The position numbers were made by a program, and so were the translations under genes. Source: Alkalihalobacillus sp. BA299 (lineage in GTDB: Bacteria > Bacillota > Bacilli > Bacillales > Bacillaceae_F). From it: a stretch of 64,000 nucleotides of DNA. Position 1 is the stretch's first letter. Every line of letters starts with the position of its first letter. The stretch covers positions 1 to 64,000 of the forward strand of contig NZ_JAFLJM010000004.1 in assembly GCF_017745675.1 (NCBI RefSeq), in the 5' to 3' direction. Under the pieces are notes generated by a model that saw nothing but the letters and a program-made list of their open reading frames with translations, was not told the DNA's origin and searched no databases. This document shows, piece by piece, positions 26,663 to 34,847 of the stretch.

Positions 26663-28165
26663 CTACCTTACAAATTCTGAATGGTGCACCATTTCACTTT
26701 CTCCAACTATTGAATTAAATATAGCTTCTTCTAATGTAATCGATGTTGGTTTATCAATTTGTTTACTTACTTTAATTCCTAGCTGTTGTAAACGAAGTGA
26801 TGTACCTTTTCCAATGGAAGTAACTGTTAACTTACATATTTCAAAAGGATTAATTTTACCTGTTTGAATAAGGTTTTTTAATGGTTCAATTGAGCTTTCT
26901 GTAAAAATAATCTCACTTACATGTTTATTTTCTATTATTCGTTGGAATATCTCTAATGTATGATTGCACAAACGCTGTTCATGTGTGAATAAAGGTACGA
27001 GATTAATAAACTGTTTTTTATACTCGTTAAATAATTTAGAGTGACATCCTGTAATAAATAATGTTGGCTCTAACTTATTCATCTTCTCTGTACTAACAAA
27101 GCATCCGTGCCTTTTTAATGCTTCTTTCGTTTTTTCATTTGTATGAAAGAACTTCGAATGAATTGAACGAATATCAATCTCTAAATCAAATAATGCTTTG
27201 AAAAAATAATCGACAGCGATTGGAGAAGAAAATATTACTTGCTTATATTGAGCAATATTTTCTATTTCTGTAGTAAATCCTTGCTCAGTAATTCTCGAGT
27301 GTATTTTAGTAGTTAATACATTGAATACATCTGCACCTTCTGATTTTAGATTCATAAATAATTTTTCATTATTATCAATATCGCCTGCTATAGCTATACT
27401 TCTACCTGCTAACCTTCTATTTTCAAACCACTTTACTTTATCCCTAATTTTTATTATGTCACCTATTAATGTGATGGCCGGATTCGTAATATTTCTTTCC
27501 GCAGCCTTCTCCACGATCGTTTCTAATGTCCCTTCAACTACTTTTTGTCTTGAATAAGTTCCCCATTGAATGATGATAACGGGAGTGGCTTTATCACGAC
27601 CATGATCCATTAGACTTTTACAAATGTATGGAAGGTTTGACACTCCCATATAAAATGCCAATGTATCGATTCCAGTTGCTAAAGACTTCCAATTTATCTT
27701 TGGTTTACCATCTGCTGACTTATCATGTCCTGTAACAACTGCAAATGATGTACCAAAATCACGGTGTGTAACTGGAATACCCGCATATAAAGGAGCAGCC
27801 ATACCTGAAGTAATTCCGGGTATGATTTCATAAGGAATCTTATAAGGTGATAGACTACTAGCTTCTTCACCTACTCTCCCGAAAACTCCTGGATCTCCAC
27901 CTTTAAGTCGAACAACAACCTTTCCTTGTTTTGCGTATTGAATTAGAAGTTGATTTATTGTTTCTTGGTTTTTCAAATGTTGGTGCGGGAGCTTCCCACA
28001 GTAGACTAACTTCGCTTCATCTCTAGCATTTTCTAGCAATTTAGGATTAACGAGTCGGTCATACAGGATAATATCAGCTGATTTAATACATGCCAGCCCT
28101 TTAAGAGTAATTAATTGATCGTCTCCAGGACCTGCTCCAACAAAGTAGACTTTTCCTAACCCCAT
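26663..28165 (-). CDS. nasF: Uroporphyrinogen-III C-methyltransferase fused to HemD-like domain (NasF)
   Basis: Bifunctional siroheme-branch enzyme of 500 residues. Residues 1-250 are an SUMT with VYFVGAGPGDDQLITLKG, the DRLV segment, VVRLKGGDPGVFGR and GITSGMAAPLYAGIPVTHR. Residues 255-500 resemble uroporphyrinogen-III synthase, but the sequence is divergent (IAIAGDIDNNEKLF, then TVTSIGKGTSLRL near the C-terminus). B. subtilis NasF is of similar length. It makes precorrin-2 for the NirB siroheme. It is the first gene of the operon, driven by the promoter and TnrA box at 28247-28298. Confidence 0.92.
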   Translation of the reverse strand: MGLGKVYFVGAGPGDDQLITLKGLACIKSADIILYDRLVNPKLLENARDEAKLVYCGKLPHQHLKNQETINQLLIQYAKQGKVVVRLKGGDPGVFGRVGEEASSLSPYKIPYEIIPGITSGMAAPLYAGIPVTHRDFGTSFAVVTGHDKSADGKPKINWKSLATGIDTLAFYMGVSNLPYICKSLMDHGRDKATPVIIIQWGTYSRQKVVEGTLETIVEKAAERNITNPAITLIGDIIKIRDKVKWFENRRLAGRSIAIAGDIDNNEKLFMNLKSEGADVFNVLTTKIHSRITEQGFTTEIENIAQYKQVIFSSPIAVDYFFKALFDLEIDIRSIHSKFFHTNEKTKEALKRHGCFVSTEKMNKLEPTLFITGCHSKLFNEYKKQFINLVPLFTHEQRLCNHTLEIFQRIIENKHVSEIIFTESSIEPLKNLIQTGKINPFEICKLTVTSIGKGTSLRLQQLGIKVSKQIDKPTSITLEEAIFNSIVGESEMVHHSEFVR

Positions 28166-28246
28166 ATGTTCTCACCCCTAAATTGTGGCAACTATATTTT
28201 TTTAATTTCATAGTATTTAGTCTTAACGTCTTTCTTGTTGATATAA

Positions 28247-28298
28247 ATTCTAACGAAGTAGAATAAGGGTTTCAACACGCTTGTTAAGAATCCTCACA
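28247..28298 (-). promoter_or_regulatory. nas operon promoter with TnrA box
   Basis: On the minus strand TTGAAA (28270-28275), a 17-base spacer and TAGAAT (28247-28252) form a sigma-A promoter. TGTTAAGAATCCTCACA (28282-28298) fits the TnrA/GlnR consensus TGTNAN7TNACA exactly, and its centre is about 50 bases upstream of the expected transcription start, where TnrA activates B. subtilis nas genes. This predicts induction under nitrogen limitation. Confidence 0.85.
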
Positions 28299-28408
28299 TA
28301 GTAATTTTTCAATTGTTTAATTTCAAAACATTTAAAATATTATTTTTGCTTAGCGAATTTCTCCTATTGATGTTAATATAATTTCGTAACACGAAAGGGG
28401 AAATTAAT

Positions 28409-29635
28409 ATGCAAGCTCAGGCTCAACAACAAGCTGTTCAATCACAAGAAAAAACAATGTACAGTATTTTATTAATTATTGGATTTGTTCACTTACTGAA
28501 CGATGCTATTCAAGCTTTAGTACCTGCAATGTTTCCAATACTTGAACGATCGATGGGGTTGACTTTTACTCAACTCGGAATTATCGCCTTTGCCCTTAAT
28601 ATTACATCGTCACTTATACAGCCTGTCGTTGGCATGTATACTGACAAAAGGCCATCACCTTATGCTTTACCGATCGGACTTTGTTTTACATTTTTTGGCG
28701 TGCTCGGGCTCGCTTTTGCACCTTCATTTTGGTTTGTTGTTCTTTCGGTCATCTTTATCGGAGTAGGTTCAGCGACCTTTCATCCTGAAGGCTCTCGTGT
28801 GGCGTACATGGCAGCAGGAAAACGACGTGGCTTTGCCCAATCCATTTATCAAGTGGGTGGAAATGCCGGCCAGGCAATGGCTCCACTTATTACAGCATTA
28901 ATTTTAGTTCCTCTCGGTCAATTTGGTGCCATTTGGTTTACGATCATTGCAGCTCTTGCAGTCGGGCTTCTCGTCTACATAGCAAGATGGTATGCTAATC
29001 AAATCACCACAATTGCAAAAATGCCAAAAAAACAAAAGTCTTCTATAAAAATGAGCCCTGCTCACCGAAAAATGATCATTTTTGCTATTAGTCTATTAAT
29101 CTTTCTAGTATTTGCAAGATCCTGGTTCCATGCTGGGATCACAAACTTTTTTGCATTTTATCTCATTGAAAAGTTTGGATTAACTATTGCTCAATCACAA
29201 GGTTATATTTTTATCTTTCTTTTAGCTGGAGCAATTGGCACCTTTGCAGGCGGACCACTTGCAGATCACTTTGGTAAGCGAAACATGATTATGTTATCGA
29301 TGCTTGCATCAGCTCCGCTAGCGCTAGTATTACCTTATGCAGGTCCACTTACTACTTACGTTTTACTCGGTGTCATCGGATTTATTATTTTATCTAGCTT
29401 TTCCGTTACTGTTGTTTACGCACAGGTATTAGTTCCTGGAAAAATTGGAACCGTTTCAGGCTTGATCGTCGGTCTTGCTTTTGGTATGGGAGCAATCGGC
29501 TCTGTGGCATTAGGATGGTTTGCTGACCTCTTCGGGCTAACAAACACGATGCTATTCACAGTTGCGCTCCCGCTTATTGGGATCTTAACGTTCCTCCTAC
29601 CTTCTGACCAAAAAATAGACGAGATGAATGATTAG
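28409..29635 (+). CDS. Fosmidomycin-resistance-type MFS transporter (Fsr/YfnC-like)
   Basis: Twelve-helix major facilitator protein of 408 residues. Family-typical segments are GFVHLLNDAIQALVPAMFPI in helix 1, VVGMYTDKRPSPYALPIG after helix 2, the HPEGSRVA motif (residue 130) and FAQSIYQVGGNAGQA. These mark the Fsr group of drug exporters rather than NarK nitrate porters, in spite of the neighbouring nitrite genes. The ATG has AAAGGGG upstream. It is divergent from nasF with 243 bases between the starts, so the shared regulatory region could also act on it. A hydrophilic, Gln-rich start (MQAQAQQQAVQSQEK) precedes helix 1. Confidence 0.88.
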   Translation: MQAQAQQQAVQSQEKTMYSILLIIGFVHLLNDAIQALVPAMFPILERSMGLTFTQLGIIAFALNITSSLIQPVVGMYTDKRPSPYALPIGLCFTFFGVLGLAFAPSFWFVVLSVIFIGVGSATFHPEGSRVAYMAAGKRRGFAQSIYQVGGNAGQAMAPLITALILVPLGQFGAIWFTIIAALAVGLLVYIARWYANQITTIAKMPKKQKSSIKMSPAHRKMIIFAISLLIFLVFARSWFHAGITNFFAFYLIEKFGLTIAQSQGYIFIFLLAGAIGTFAGGPLADHFGKRNMIMLSMLASAPLALVLPYAGPLTTYVLLGVIGFIILSSFSVTVVYAQVLVPGKIGTVSGLIVGLAFGMGAIGSVALGWFADLFGLTNTMLFTVALPLIGILTFLLPSDQKIDEMND

Positions 29636-29666
29636 GTCGTTAATCCAGTTGAATACGTACACAGCT

Positions 29667-29719
29667 AAAAACACCTCCTCTTTAGTTAACATGAACGAAA
29701 AGAGAAGGTGTTTTTTTAT
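29667..29719. terminator. Bidirectional terminator between fsr-like gene and cvfB
   Basis: AAAAACACCTCCTCTTT / AAAGAGAAGGTGTTTTTTT stem with one bulge, flanked by A and T tracts, so it can serve both convergent genes. Confidence 0.88.
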
Positions 29720-29792
29720 ATCTTTTTGGAGTTGAATATTCAAGCCCGTTTCTTTATGCTGTGAAAGATTGTTTATGTGTCTAAACCCTGTA

Positions 29793-30656
29793 CTATTCAC
29801 CTTTATTGATGTATGTCCAGTTTCCTTTTTGCTCTACTTTGTTTTCTTTCATTAATCTACCTAATGCTCGTTTAAAGGCAGCCTTACTCATCCCGAAATC
29901 TAAACGAATGTCTCCTGGGTCGCTTTTATCGGTATATGGCATTTTCCCGCCATTTCGCTCTAAGTAAGCATAAATCAACTCTGCATCTTCACCTAAGCTT
30001 TCTTGTTTTAACGGAAGTAAAGAAACATTCAAGCTTCCATCCTCTTTAACATCAATAACACGCCCTGTGACTAATTCCCCGAGGCGCGGTTCTTGTCGTC
30101 TTTGACTTTCATGAATAAAACAACGGTACCCTTCCTCTGACATCATAAAAGAACCTACTTTTAACGCACGGTAAATGCGGCCAGAAATTTGCTGTTTGTT
30201 CATGTCAAAGGTCGCTTCCTTCGCAATTTCTTCAATCACATCTTCAGTGACGAGTTGCCCAAGTAATCTGCCTTTATAGTCTGTTTTTAGTGTAATAAGG
30301 AGTTGATCTCCCACTTTTGGCCATACCGTTTTAAAAGCAGGCAAATCATCGACTGAAACGAGAATATCTTTTTGTATACCAATATTAATAAACACACCTA
30401 ATCGTGGATTAATATCTACGACTTCAACCCAGTCGTACTCCCCAAGTTGAATCTTCGGAAGCGTCATCGTTGCAGCAAGACGGCCTTCTTTATCGTTATA
30501 TAAGAATACTTTAACGTTATCTCCTTCTGTTATTTCACCTGTGATTTCATTTGTATGTAATAAATAATCTTGTTCCCCGTCCGTTAAAAAATAACCGAAT
30601 TCTGCTTTTCGCTCAACACGTAATTCGGCAACGGAGCCAGCTCTTAATTTTTCCAT
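29793..30656 (-). CDS. cvfB: CvfB (YitL) S1-domain RNA-binding regulator
   Basis: RNA-binding protein of 287 residues with three S1-like beta barrels and a C-terminal winged helix. It opens with the typical RAGSVAELRVERKAEFGYFL; the second barrel has YDWVEVVDINPRLGVFINIG, and the winged helix is near GDIRLDFGMSKAAFKRALGRLMKE. It corresponds to B. subtilis YitL and S. aureus CvfB, a regulator of virulence and RNA metabolism. ATG 30656 has AAGGGG upstream. An extended -10 promoter (TGGTATAAT, 30731-30739 on the minus strand) and an ATTGGT/ACCAAT hairpin (30702-30722) lie in its upstream region. Confidence 0.9.
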   Translation of the reverse strand: MEKLRAGSVAELRVERKAEFGYFLTDGEQDYLLHTNEITGEITEGDNVKVFLYNDKEGRLAATMTLPKIQLGEYDWVEVVDINPRLGVFINIGIQKDILVSVDDLPAFKTVWPKVGDQLLITLKTDYKGRLLGQLVTEDVIEEIAKEATFDMNKQQISGRIYRALKVGSFMMSEEGYRCFIHESQRRQEPRLGELVTGRVIDVKEDGSLNVSLLPLKQESLGEDAELIYAYLERNGGKMPYTDKSDPGDIRLDFGMSKAAFKRALGRLMKENKVEQKGNWTYINKGE

Positions 30657-30700
30657 TTCTTTAAAAACCCCTTATTCTAATAATCCGACAAACATTCTAA

Positions 30701-30740
30701 CCATTGGTATAGATGACCAATGTCTTACCTATTATACCAA
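30701..30740 (-). promoter_or_regulatory. cvfB extended -10 promoter and leader hairpin
   Basis: TGGTATAAT on the minus strand (30731-30739) is an extended -10 element without a good -35. Just downstream, CATTGGT...ACCAATG (about 30702-30722) would form a hairpin at the 5' end of the mRNA. The function of the hairpin is unknown. Confidence 0.5.
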
Positions 30741-30824
30741 AAGAATAGAACGTGCATACCAATGAGTTTGCCTTTTTACTTCATGAATAAATACAACTAA
30801 GATTTTTTATCAGCCATTTATCCA

Positions 30825-30871
30825 ATAATAAAAGCTATGACCTTTTTACAAAGTCATAGCTTTTATTGATA
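30825..30871. terminator. Terminator of the DUF4349 lipoprotein gene
   Basis: Perfect 15-bp stem AATAAAAGCTATGAC / GTCATAGCTTTTATT with an 11-base loop; the A/T-rich arms suit both directions. It lies 90 bases past the lipoprotein stop. The remaining bases between here and cvfB hold only the cvfB promoter. Confidence 0.88.
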
Positions 30872-30956
30872 AAATATTGCAAAAAATACATGCAAATACT
30901 TTATATTAGAATTGATACTGGAGTTTGAGCACATAGCAGAAGTGTCAGTGTACGTC

Positions 30957-31886
30957 TTACAACGTCTCGGTGTTTTTTCTCTTTTTTCTTAGTTTATAAA
31001 CAACGACTAGAACAATAATAACAATTGGTATAAAAACAGGTGATAATCCTATAAGTAAGACGACTACACCTGAAAATAAAGCAATTGTATTATTGATGGA
31101 TGCCATAAATAGACTTTTTGATTTCTCCCAAGTGTTTAATTCTTCACTACCTTGAATCGATGGTACACTGACTTTATTTTCTTGTAAATGGATCGTAACT
31201 GTAGAAAACTCTACATTCTTTTCTAAGTAATCCATCCGACCGAGAATTTGTTCAATCTCTTCTTGCACTTTCGCTAAATCAGCTGATATTTTAAGTAAAT
31301 CTTCTGTATTCGTAGCTTCTTCCATAAATGCTAGCAGTCGCTTTTCAACAACCCGCTTTGAGCGTATGCGTGAATCGAGGTCTACATATTCTTCTGTCAC
31401 ATCATTCCCACTAACAAAGCGTTCATGGACTTTTACACTATTTGATTCCATTTCATTAATAAATGCATGGAACTCTTTTTGTGGAACTTTTACGACAAGG
31501 TTTCCGTGAATTTGCTGTTCTCCTGCTCGGTAAATTGATGATTCAATGACAAAACCTCCGAGCTCATTAACTCTCTTTTGAATATCTGCTTCTGATTGAT
31601 GATAATCATTTACTTCAAGCGATAAATTTGCATGGTATATAACCATCCGCTCAGAAGTATCCACATTGTAAGATTCATCGCTAGCTGGAGCCTCATTGAC
31701 CATTTCTTTTTCGGTAGTTGCACCACGACTAGCTACTCCAGCGTAACCAACGTCATCTGACACCATCATTTCTCCAGCTTCTTCACTCATATCAGATTGA
31801 TGTTCATTACTACTACAAGCTGAAAGAAATAGTCCAAATATAACTATTGTTAATACAATTAATTTTCCCCCGTGTAATTTTAACAT
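30957..31886 (-). CDS. DUF4349 family lipoprotein
   Basis: Membrane lipoprotein of 309 residues. The N-terminus has a hydrophobic core and the lipobox LFLSAC. A low-complexity linker precedes the DUF4349 domain (about 90-255), with ERMVIYHANLSLEVNDYHQSE and VPQKEFHAFINEM, then a coiled-coil ISADLAKVQEEIEQILGRMDYLE. A C-terminal transmembrane helix followed by KLRKKRKN anchors it a second time. Start is ATG 31886 with GGGGTG 10 bases upstream; an in-frame TTG lies seven codons earlier. Function is unknown. Confidence 0.88.
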   Translation of the reverse strand: MLKLHGGKLIVLTIVIFGLFLSACSSNEHQSDMSEEAGEMMVSDDVGYAGVASRGATTEKEMVNEAPASDESYNVDTSERMVIYHANLSLEVNDYHQSEADIQKRVNELGGFVIESSIYRAGEQQIHGNLVVKVPQKEFHAFINEMESNSVKVHERFVSGNDVTEEYVDLDSRIRSKRVVEKRLLAFMEEATNTEDLLKISADLAKVQEEIEQILGRMDYLEKNVEFSTVTIHLQENKVSVPSIQGSEELNTWEKSKSLFMASINNTIALFSGVVVLLIGLSPVFIPIVIIVLVVVYKLRKKRKNTETL

Positions 31887-31992
31887 TGTATACCAACACC
31901 CCAATCGTCTACTTTACTAATTTAGACGACCTTAAGAGAGAGAAGGTTACAATTACTTTACACCTCACTTAGCCTTCCTTGCTTCTCGATAC

Positions 31993-32036
31993 CTTGAAGC
32001 GGGAGTCTTAGCGCCAGTTAAACTTGATAAATTTTG
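31993..32036. repeat. Relic repeat sharing motifs with 15445 and 34396
   Basis: CTTGAAGCGGGAGTCTT (31993-32009) recurs with one mismatch at 34396-34412, and the adjoining 32006-32036 recurs at 15445-15475. The chain of shared motifs suggests fragments of one dispersed element, possibly IS200/IS605-type ends. Confidence 0.4.
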
Positions 32037-32039
32037 TTT

Positions 32040-33338
32040 TTAATGTGAGAACGGTCGTTCTTCTTGTCCTGTTGGATGGATAACTGGATCGTATGAAATA
32101 AAACGATGATCTATTTCTAATGTTTCATCATTCTTACGACCAAGCAATTGTTGCTCTTTTATCGTCCGGATTAATGTATCAGATAGATATTCGATATACT
32201 GTTCATCTCTTGCTAGCCATGCAGAATGATATCTTTTTATATAAAACTCCGCTTCCGAAAATGACTGAAATGAACGAGCAATTGCCTTTCCATTTCGATC
32301 GATGTTCCATAGGTCTTCTTTGATTGGATAAACAAAAATATAATCTTCATAGTGGTTTTGATACAAACAGCCTTTTTCAGCCGCTTTTAGATTATATTGA
32401 TTTCGAAACGCATCTGGTCGCATCGGCTCAATTTGGAACGGCTCAGCAACAAACAGCTGATATGCATGCTCTGTTAACGGACACCCCGATGCTTTTGCAT
32501 GCCCACCCCCACCAAATTGACCTGCAACTTCCGATACATCAATATCTTCTTGTATCGTCCGAAAACTCATTTTTTTACTACCAACATTTAAAATAGCTAT
32601 GTAATCTAAATGGGGATTTTCTTTACCAAGTTCATTCCCTAATTCTGAATGGTAGCTTTCAGCATGAACAATCCCTACACATTTTCCATCAATGAACGTT
32701 TGGACCATTTCCCTACGTTTTCTACGGACATATCGTTCAATTTTATTTTCTTCCATGTCCAAAATTTTCGTTTCAAATTCATCAAAGGAAAAGCTGTCAC
32801 TTTGTTGTAGTCTTTGAACCATCCGTTCTTCAAAGTCATCGATTGAAATCATAAAGAAAAGATCATTTAGTCGTTTGGCGGCTTCATTGTTATTTTTCTC
32901 CCACTCCCACGTATCATATTGCCGAACAAGTTCAACAAACTGTTCAATAGAGGATGTAGGCTCTAATTGTTTATTTTTAATTAAATACTCATAAAACAAC
33001 GACGTCGCAGCTGTAAGCCTACCATTATCATATTCAACTTGTACTAACCCCCAATCATATTCATTAAAATGCAGTGCGGTTTTGTGATGATCAATTAGCT
33101 TGACTTTACTACTGTTTTTGTAAAATTCATTTAATTTTTCAGTATTTTTTTCACTTACTGATAAATCCGTAACAATAATAAAATCGTCATTTTTTGCCCG
33201 TTCTAAAAATCGCTCCACTTGAAAGTCTAACCCACCTACGGAATTATACCGAATTCGTACTTGATCTTTAAATGCTAACTTTGCAAGAATCCCACAACCA
33301 ACACCGTCCAAGTCATTATGGGTAAATAAATAAAACAT
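32040..33338 (-). CDS. nrnB: DHH-family phosphoesterase (NrnB/YngD-like nano-RNase)
   Basis: Predicted 3'-5' oligoribonuclease and pAp phosphatase of 432 residues. The DHH site is assembled from THNDLDGVGCG (about residue 6), IVTDLSVS, LIDHHKTA and VEYDNGRLTAATSLF; the C-terminal DHHA1 domain has GGGGHAKASGCPL. The protein is somewhat longer than B. subtilis NrnB because of a C-terminal extension of about 100 residues rich in aromatic and acidic residues. ATG 33338 has GGAGGA 9 bases upstream, whereas the in-frame GTG at 33347 abuts it. Single-gene unit. Confidence 0.85.
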   Translation of the reverse strand: MFYLFTHNDLDGVGCGILAKLAFKDQVRIRYNSVGGLDFQVERFLERAKNDDFIIVTDLSVSEKNTEKLNEFYKNSSKVKLIDHHKTALHFNEYDWGLVQVEYDNGRLTAATSLFYEYLIKNKQLEPTSSIEQFVELVRQYDTWEWEKNNNEAAKRLNDLFFMISIDDFEERMVQRLQQSDSFSFDEFETKILDMEENKIERYVRRKRREMVQTFIDGKCVGIVHAESYHSELGNELGKENPHLDYIAILNVGSKKMSFRTIQEDIDVSEVAGQFGGGGHAKASGCPLTEHAYQLFVAEPFQIEPMRPDAFRNQYNLKAAEKGCLYQNHYEDYIFVYPIKEDLWNIDRNGKAIARSFQSFSEAEFYIKRYHSAWLARDEQYIEYLSDTLIRTIKEQQLLGRKNDETLEIDHRFISYDPVIHPTGQEERPFSH

Positions 33339-33468
33339 CCATATCACTCCTCCGTCTTAGGTGTGAAATTATTATGTGACAAAAACGGATTATCCATCAG
33401 CTTTTTCAGAGAATAATAATCGTGAATTTTTCACATGTTAAAAAAACAAAAGTCTAGGAGGGTTTCAA

Positions 33469-33729
33469 ATGGGAATACACGATGAATTAGATCACTTTTT
33501 AAATAAAGCACAAGAAATCGTAGATCGGGGTTTAGATGAACTTTTAGATACAAAGATTATTCGGGAAAATGATCCTTCTGACTACGCTTATATTCAACAT
33601 CAACTATATGAACTAGTAGTTGAAGCTGAAGAATTAATGAAAAAATTTCCTGATCAACATGAAAAACTTAGTGAATTCCAAGAGAAAATTAAAGAGATAC
33701 AAGAAGTTATGGTAAAAGGCATTTACTAA
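33469..33729 (+). CDS. Small helical protein of unknown function
   Basis: An 86-residue, acidic, almost entirely helical protein with heptad-like Leu spacing (HFLNKAQEIVDRGLDELLDT and MKKFPDQHEKLSEFQEKIKE), suggesting a two-helix coiled coil. Strong ribosome binding site AGGAGGG 7 bases before ATG 33469. I do not recognise a family. It is followed by a tiny 14-codon frame (33743-33787) with its own GGGAGCG, which may be a remnant. Confidence 0.7.
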   Translation: MGIHDELDHFLNKAQEIVDRGLDELLDTKIIRENDPSDYAYIQHQLYELVVEAEELMKKFPDQHEKLSEFQEKIKEIQEVMVKGIY

Positions 33730-33820
33730 GGGAGCGATATAAATGAACTATAGTACATTAAAACAAACCGTCCTGGAGCACCACTAATCGAATAAAATTA
33801 CCATTTTTAGCACTACTTTA

Positions 33821-34273
33821 CTATTGAAGGATTCCTTTAAAGCACAAATATTTCACCCACTGATAAACATTAACAAAAAAGACAATACCGATTGTAATGA
33901 TCAAAAGAGTTGCTCCACCTTTAATACACAACATAATCGTCATCAAAGCGATAACAGTCATAATTGCGATTCGCAGGAACGATTCTTCAAGTTTTTCCGT
34001 CTCAATTTGTTGATAGATCATTTTACATGCCCCAATCATACAAGCAATAGCTAAGAAATAAAGAGAGCCAGGAATCAAAAAATCATGGATAAGATCAAAA
34101 CTCAATACGTTAGAGGCTTGTCCCGCTCCATTTAGTTTTGATTGTATATAGAAAATCATTTCATCAATCATTCGATATAGCGGGACATGATTCATATCAC
34201 TAGATATAGAACCGCCAATAAAAGCAAATACAAATCCAAAAATAATGAATATGAATGGTAGAACGACAACCAT
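33821..34273 (-). CDS. Hypothetical membrane protein with four helices
   Basis: A 150-residue protein with four predicted membrane helices: residues 1-22 (VVVLPFIFIIFGFVFAFIGG), about 65-85, 103-118 and 119-138. An extracytoplasmic loop of about 40 residues (SSDMNHVPLYRMIDEMIFYI region) follows helix 1. The start at ATG 34273 has GAGGTG 5 bases upstream; the frame continues 14 codons further. No family recognised, and no operon partner. Confidence 0.65.
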   Translation of the reverse strand: MVVVLPFIFIIFGFVFAFIGGSISSDMNHVPLYRMIDEMIFYIQSKLNGAGQASNVLSFDLIHDFLIPGSLYFLAIACMIGACKMIYQQIETEKLEESFLRIAIMTVIALMTIMLCIKGGATLLIITIGIVFFVNVYQWVKYLCFKGILQ

Positions 34274-34319
34274 CTTTACACCTCGTTTCATCCTCTTTTC
34301 TATTAATCTATTCAAAGCA

Positions 34320-34413
34320 CGAAAATTTAGAAGAATAGAATTGAACTACAACCGACATTCATCTCCCCCTTACCGCTGGGAATGCCCTTCACGAGCTTGA
34401 AGAGGGAGTCTTC
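34320..34413 (-). mobile_element. Possible IS200/IS605-type right-end remnant
   Basis: On the minus strand this non-coding stretch contains GAAGACTCCCTCTTCAAGCT, GTGAAGGGCATTCCCAGCGG and TAAGGGGGAGATGAATGTCG, ending near TTGTAGTTCAA. It folds into CTTCA/TGAAG and CTCCC/GGGGGAG stems. It resembles the sequence after tnpB genes in Bacillaceae (the omega-RNA and right end), but no tnpA or tnpB is present. It sits directly beyond the deleted thiH. Identification is from memory of such ends, so confidence is limited. Confidence 0.35.
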
Positions 34414-34436
34414 TGTCGGGAAATGATTAAAAAAAA

Positions 34437-34845
34437 TCACGTGATTACTTCCATCGACTGCCACTCTTTAAAATGTGGCTGATATCGCGATCATTTTTGC
34501 TTCTTCTTCAACCTCTGTTAGACTTAGTTTTTTTCTAGGAAACTGATTGGTTATACTAAAACTACAATATGTACAATGATTTACACAATAATCAGAAATA
34601 TACATCGGTGTAAACAGTAACATGGTTTTTCCATTGTGACGAACCGTTAGTTCATGAGCCTTTTGTGCCATCTCTTCAAGATAATGTTCAGCAGTCGGGG
34701 AAAGGAGTACAAGTAGGTCATTTTCTTGTAGTTGGTCTTTCTCAAGCACTCGTTTAACCTCTTGTTCTGTAACAGCTTCCCAAACCTCCTGAAATGGATA
34801 ACTTTTTAAGTTTTGGTAGTGATCGTAAAAACTCATTTTTTTCAC
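34437..34845 (-). pseudogene. thiH: Internally deleted thiH (2-iminoacetate synthase)
   Basis: ThiH is a radical-SAM enzyme of about 370 residues that cleaves tyrosine to make dehydroglycine for the thiazole moiety of thiamine. Here only about 120 N-terminal residues are read (FYDHYQNLKSYPFQEVWEAV and the cluster motif CVNHCTYC), ending with a stop at 34468. In the next frame a C-terminal-looking ThiH tail follows at once (YQPHFKEWQSMEVIT, stop at 34437). The centre of the gene, about 230 codons including the substrate site, is therefore missing. The gene starts 2 bases after thiG, as in intact operons. Confidence 0.8.
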
Positions 34846-34847
34846 TC

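Noticed and set aside
28409..29635. NarK-type nitrate transporter, suggested by position next to nas genes
   Set aside because: The HPEGSRVA and LLNDAIQALVPA segments are those of the fosmidomycin-resistance (Fsr) family, not nitrate porters.
33360..33440. FNR-like palindromes (TGTGA...TCACG) upstream of nrnB
   Set aside because: Half sites have wrong spacing (5 rather than 6 bases) and do not sit near a recognisable promoter.
33743..33787. 14-codon frame after the small helical protein gene
   Set aside because: It has a ribosome-binding-like GGGAGCG, but the peptide is too short and there is nothing further to support it.
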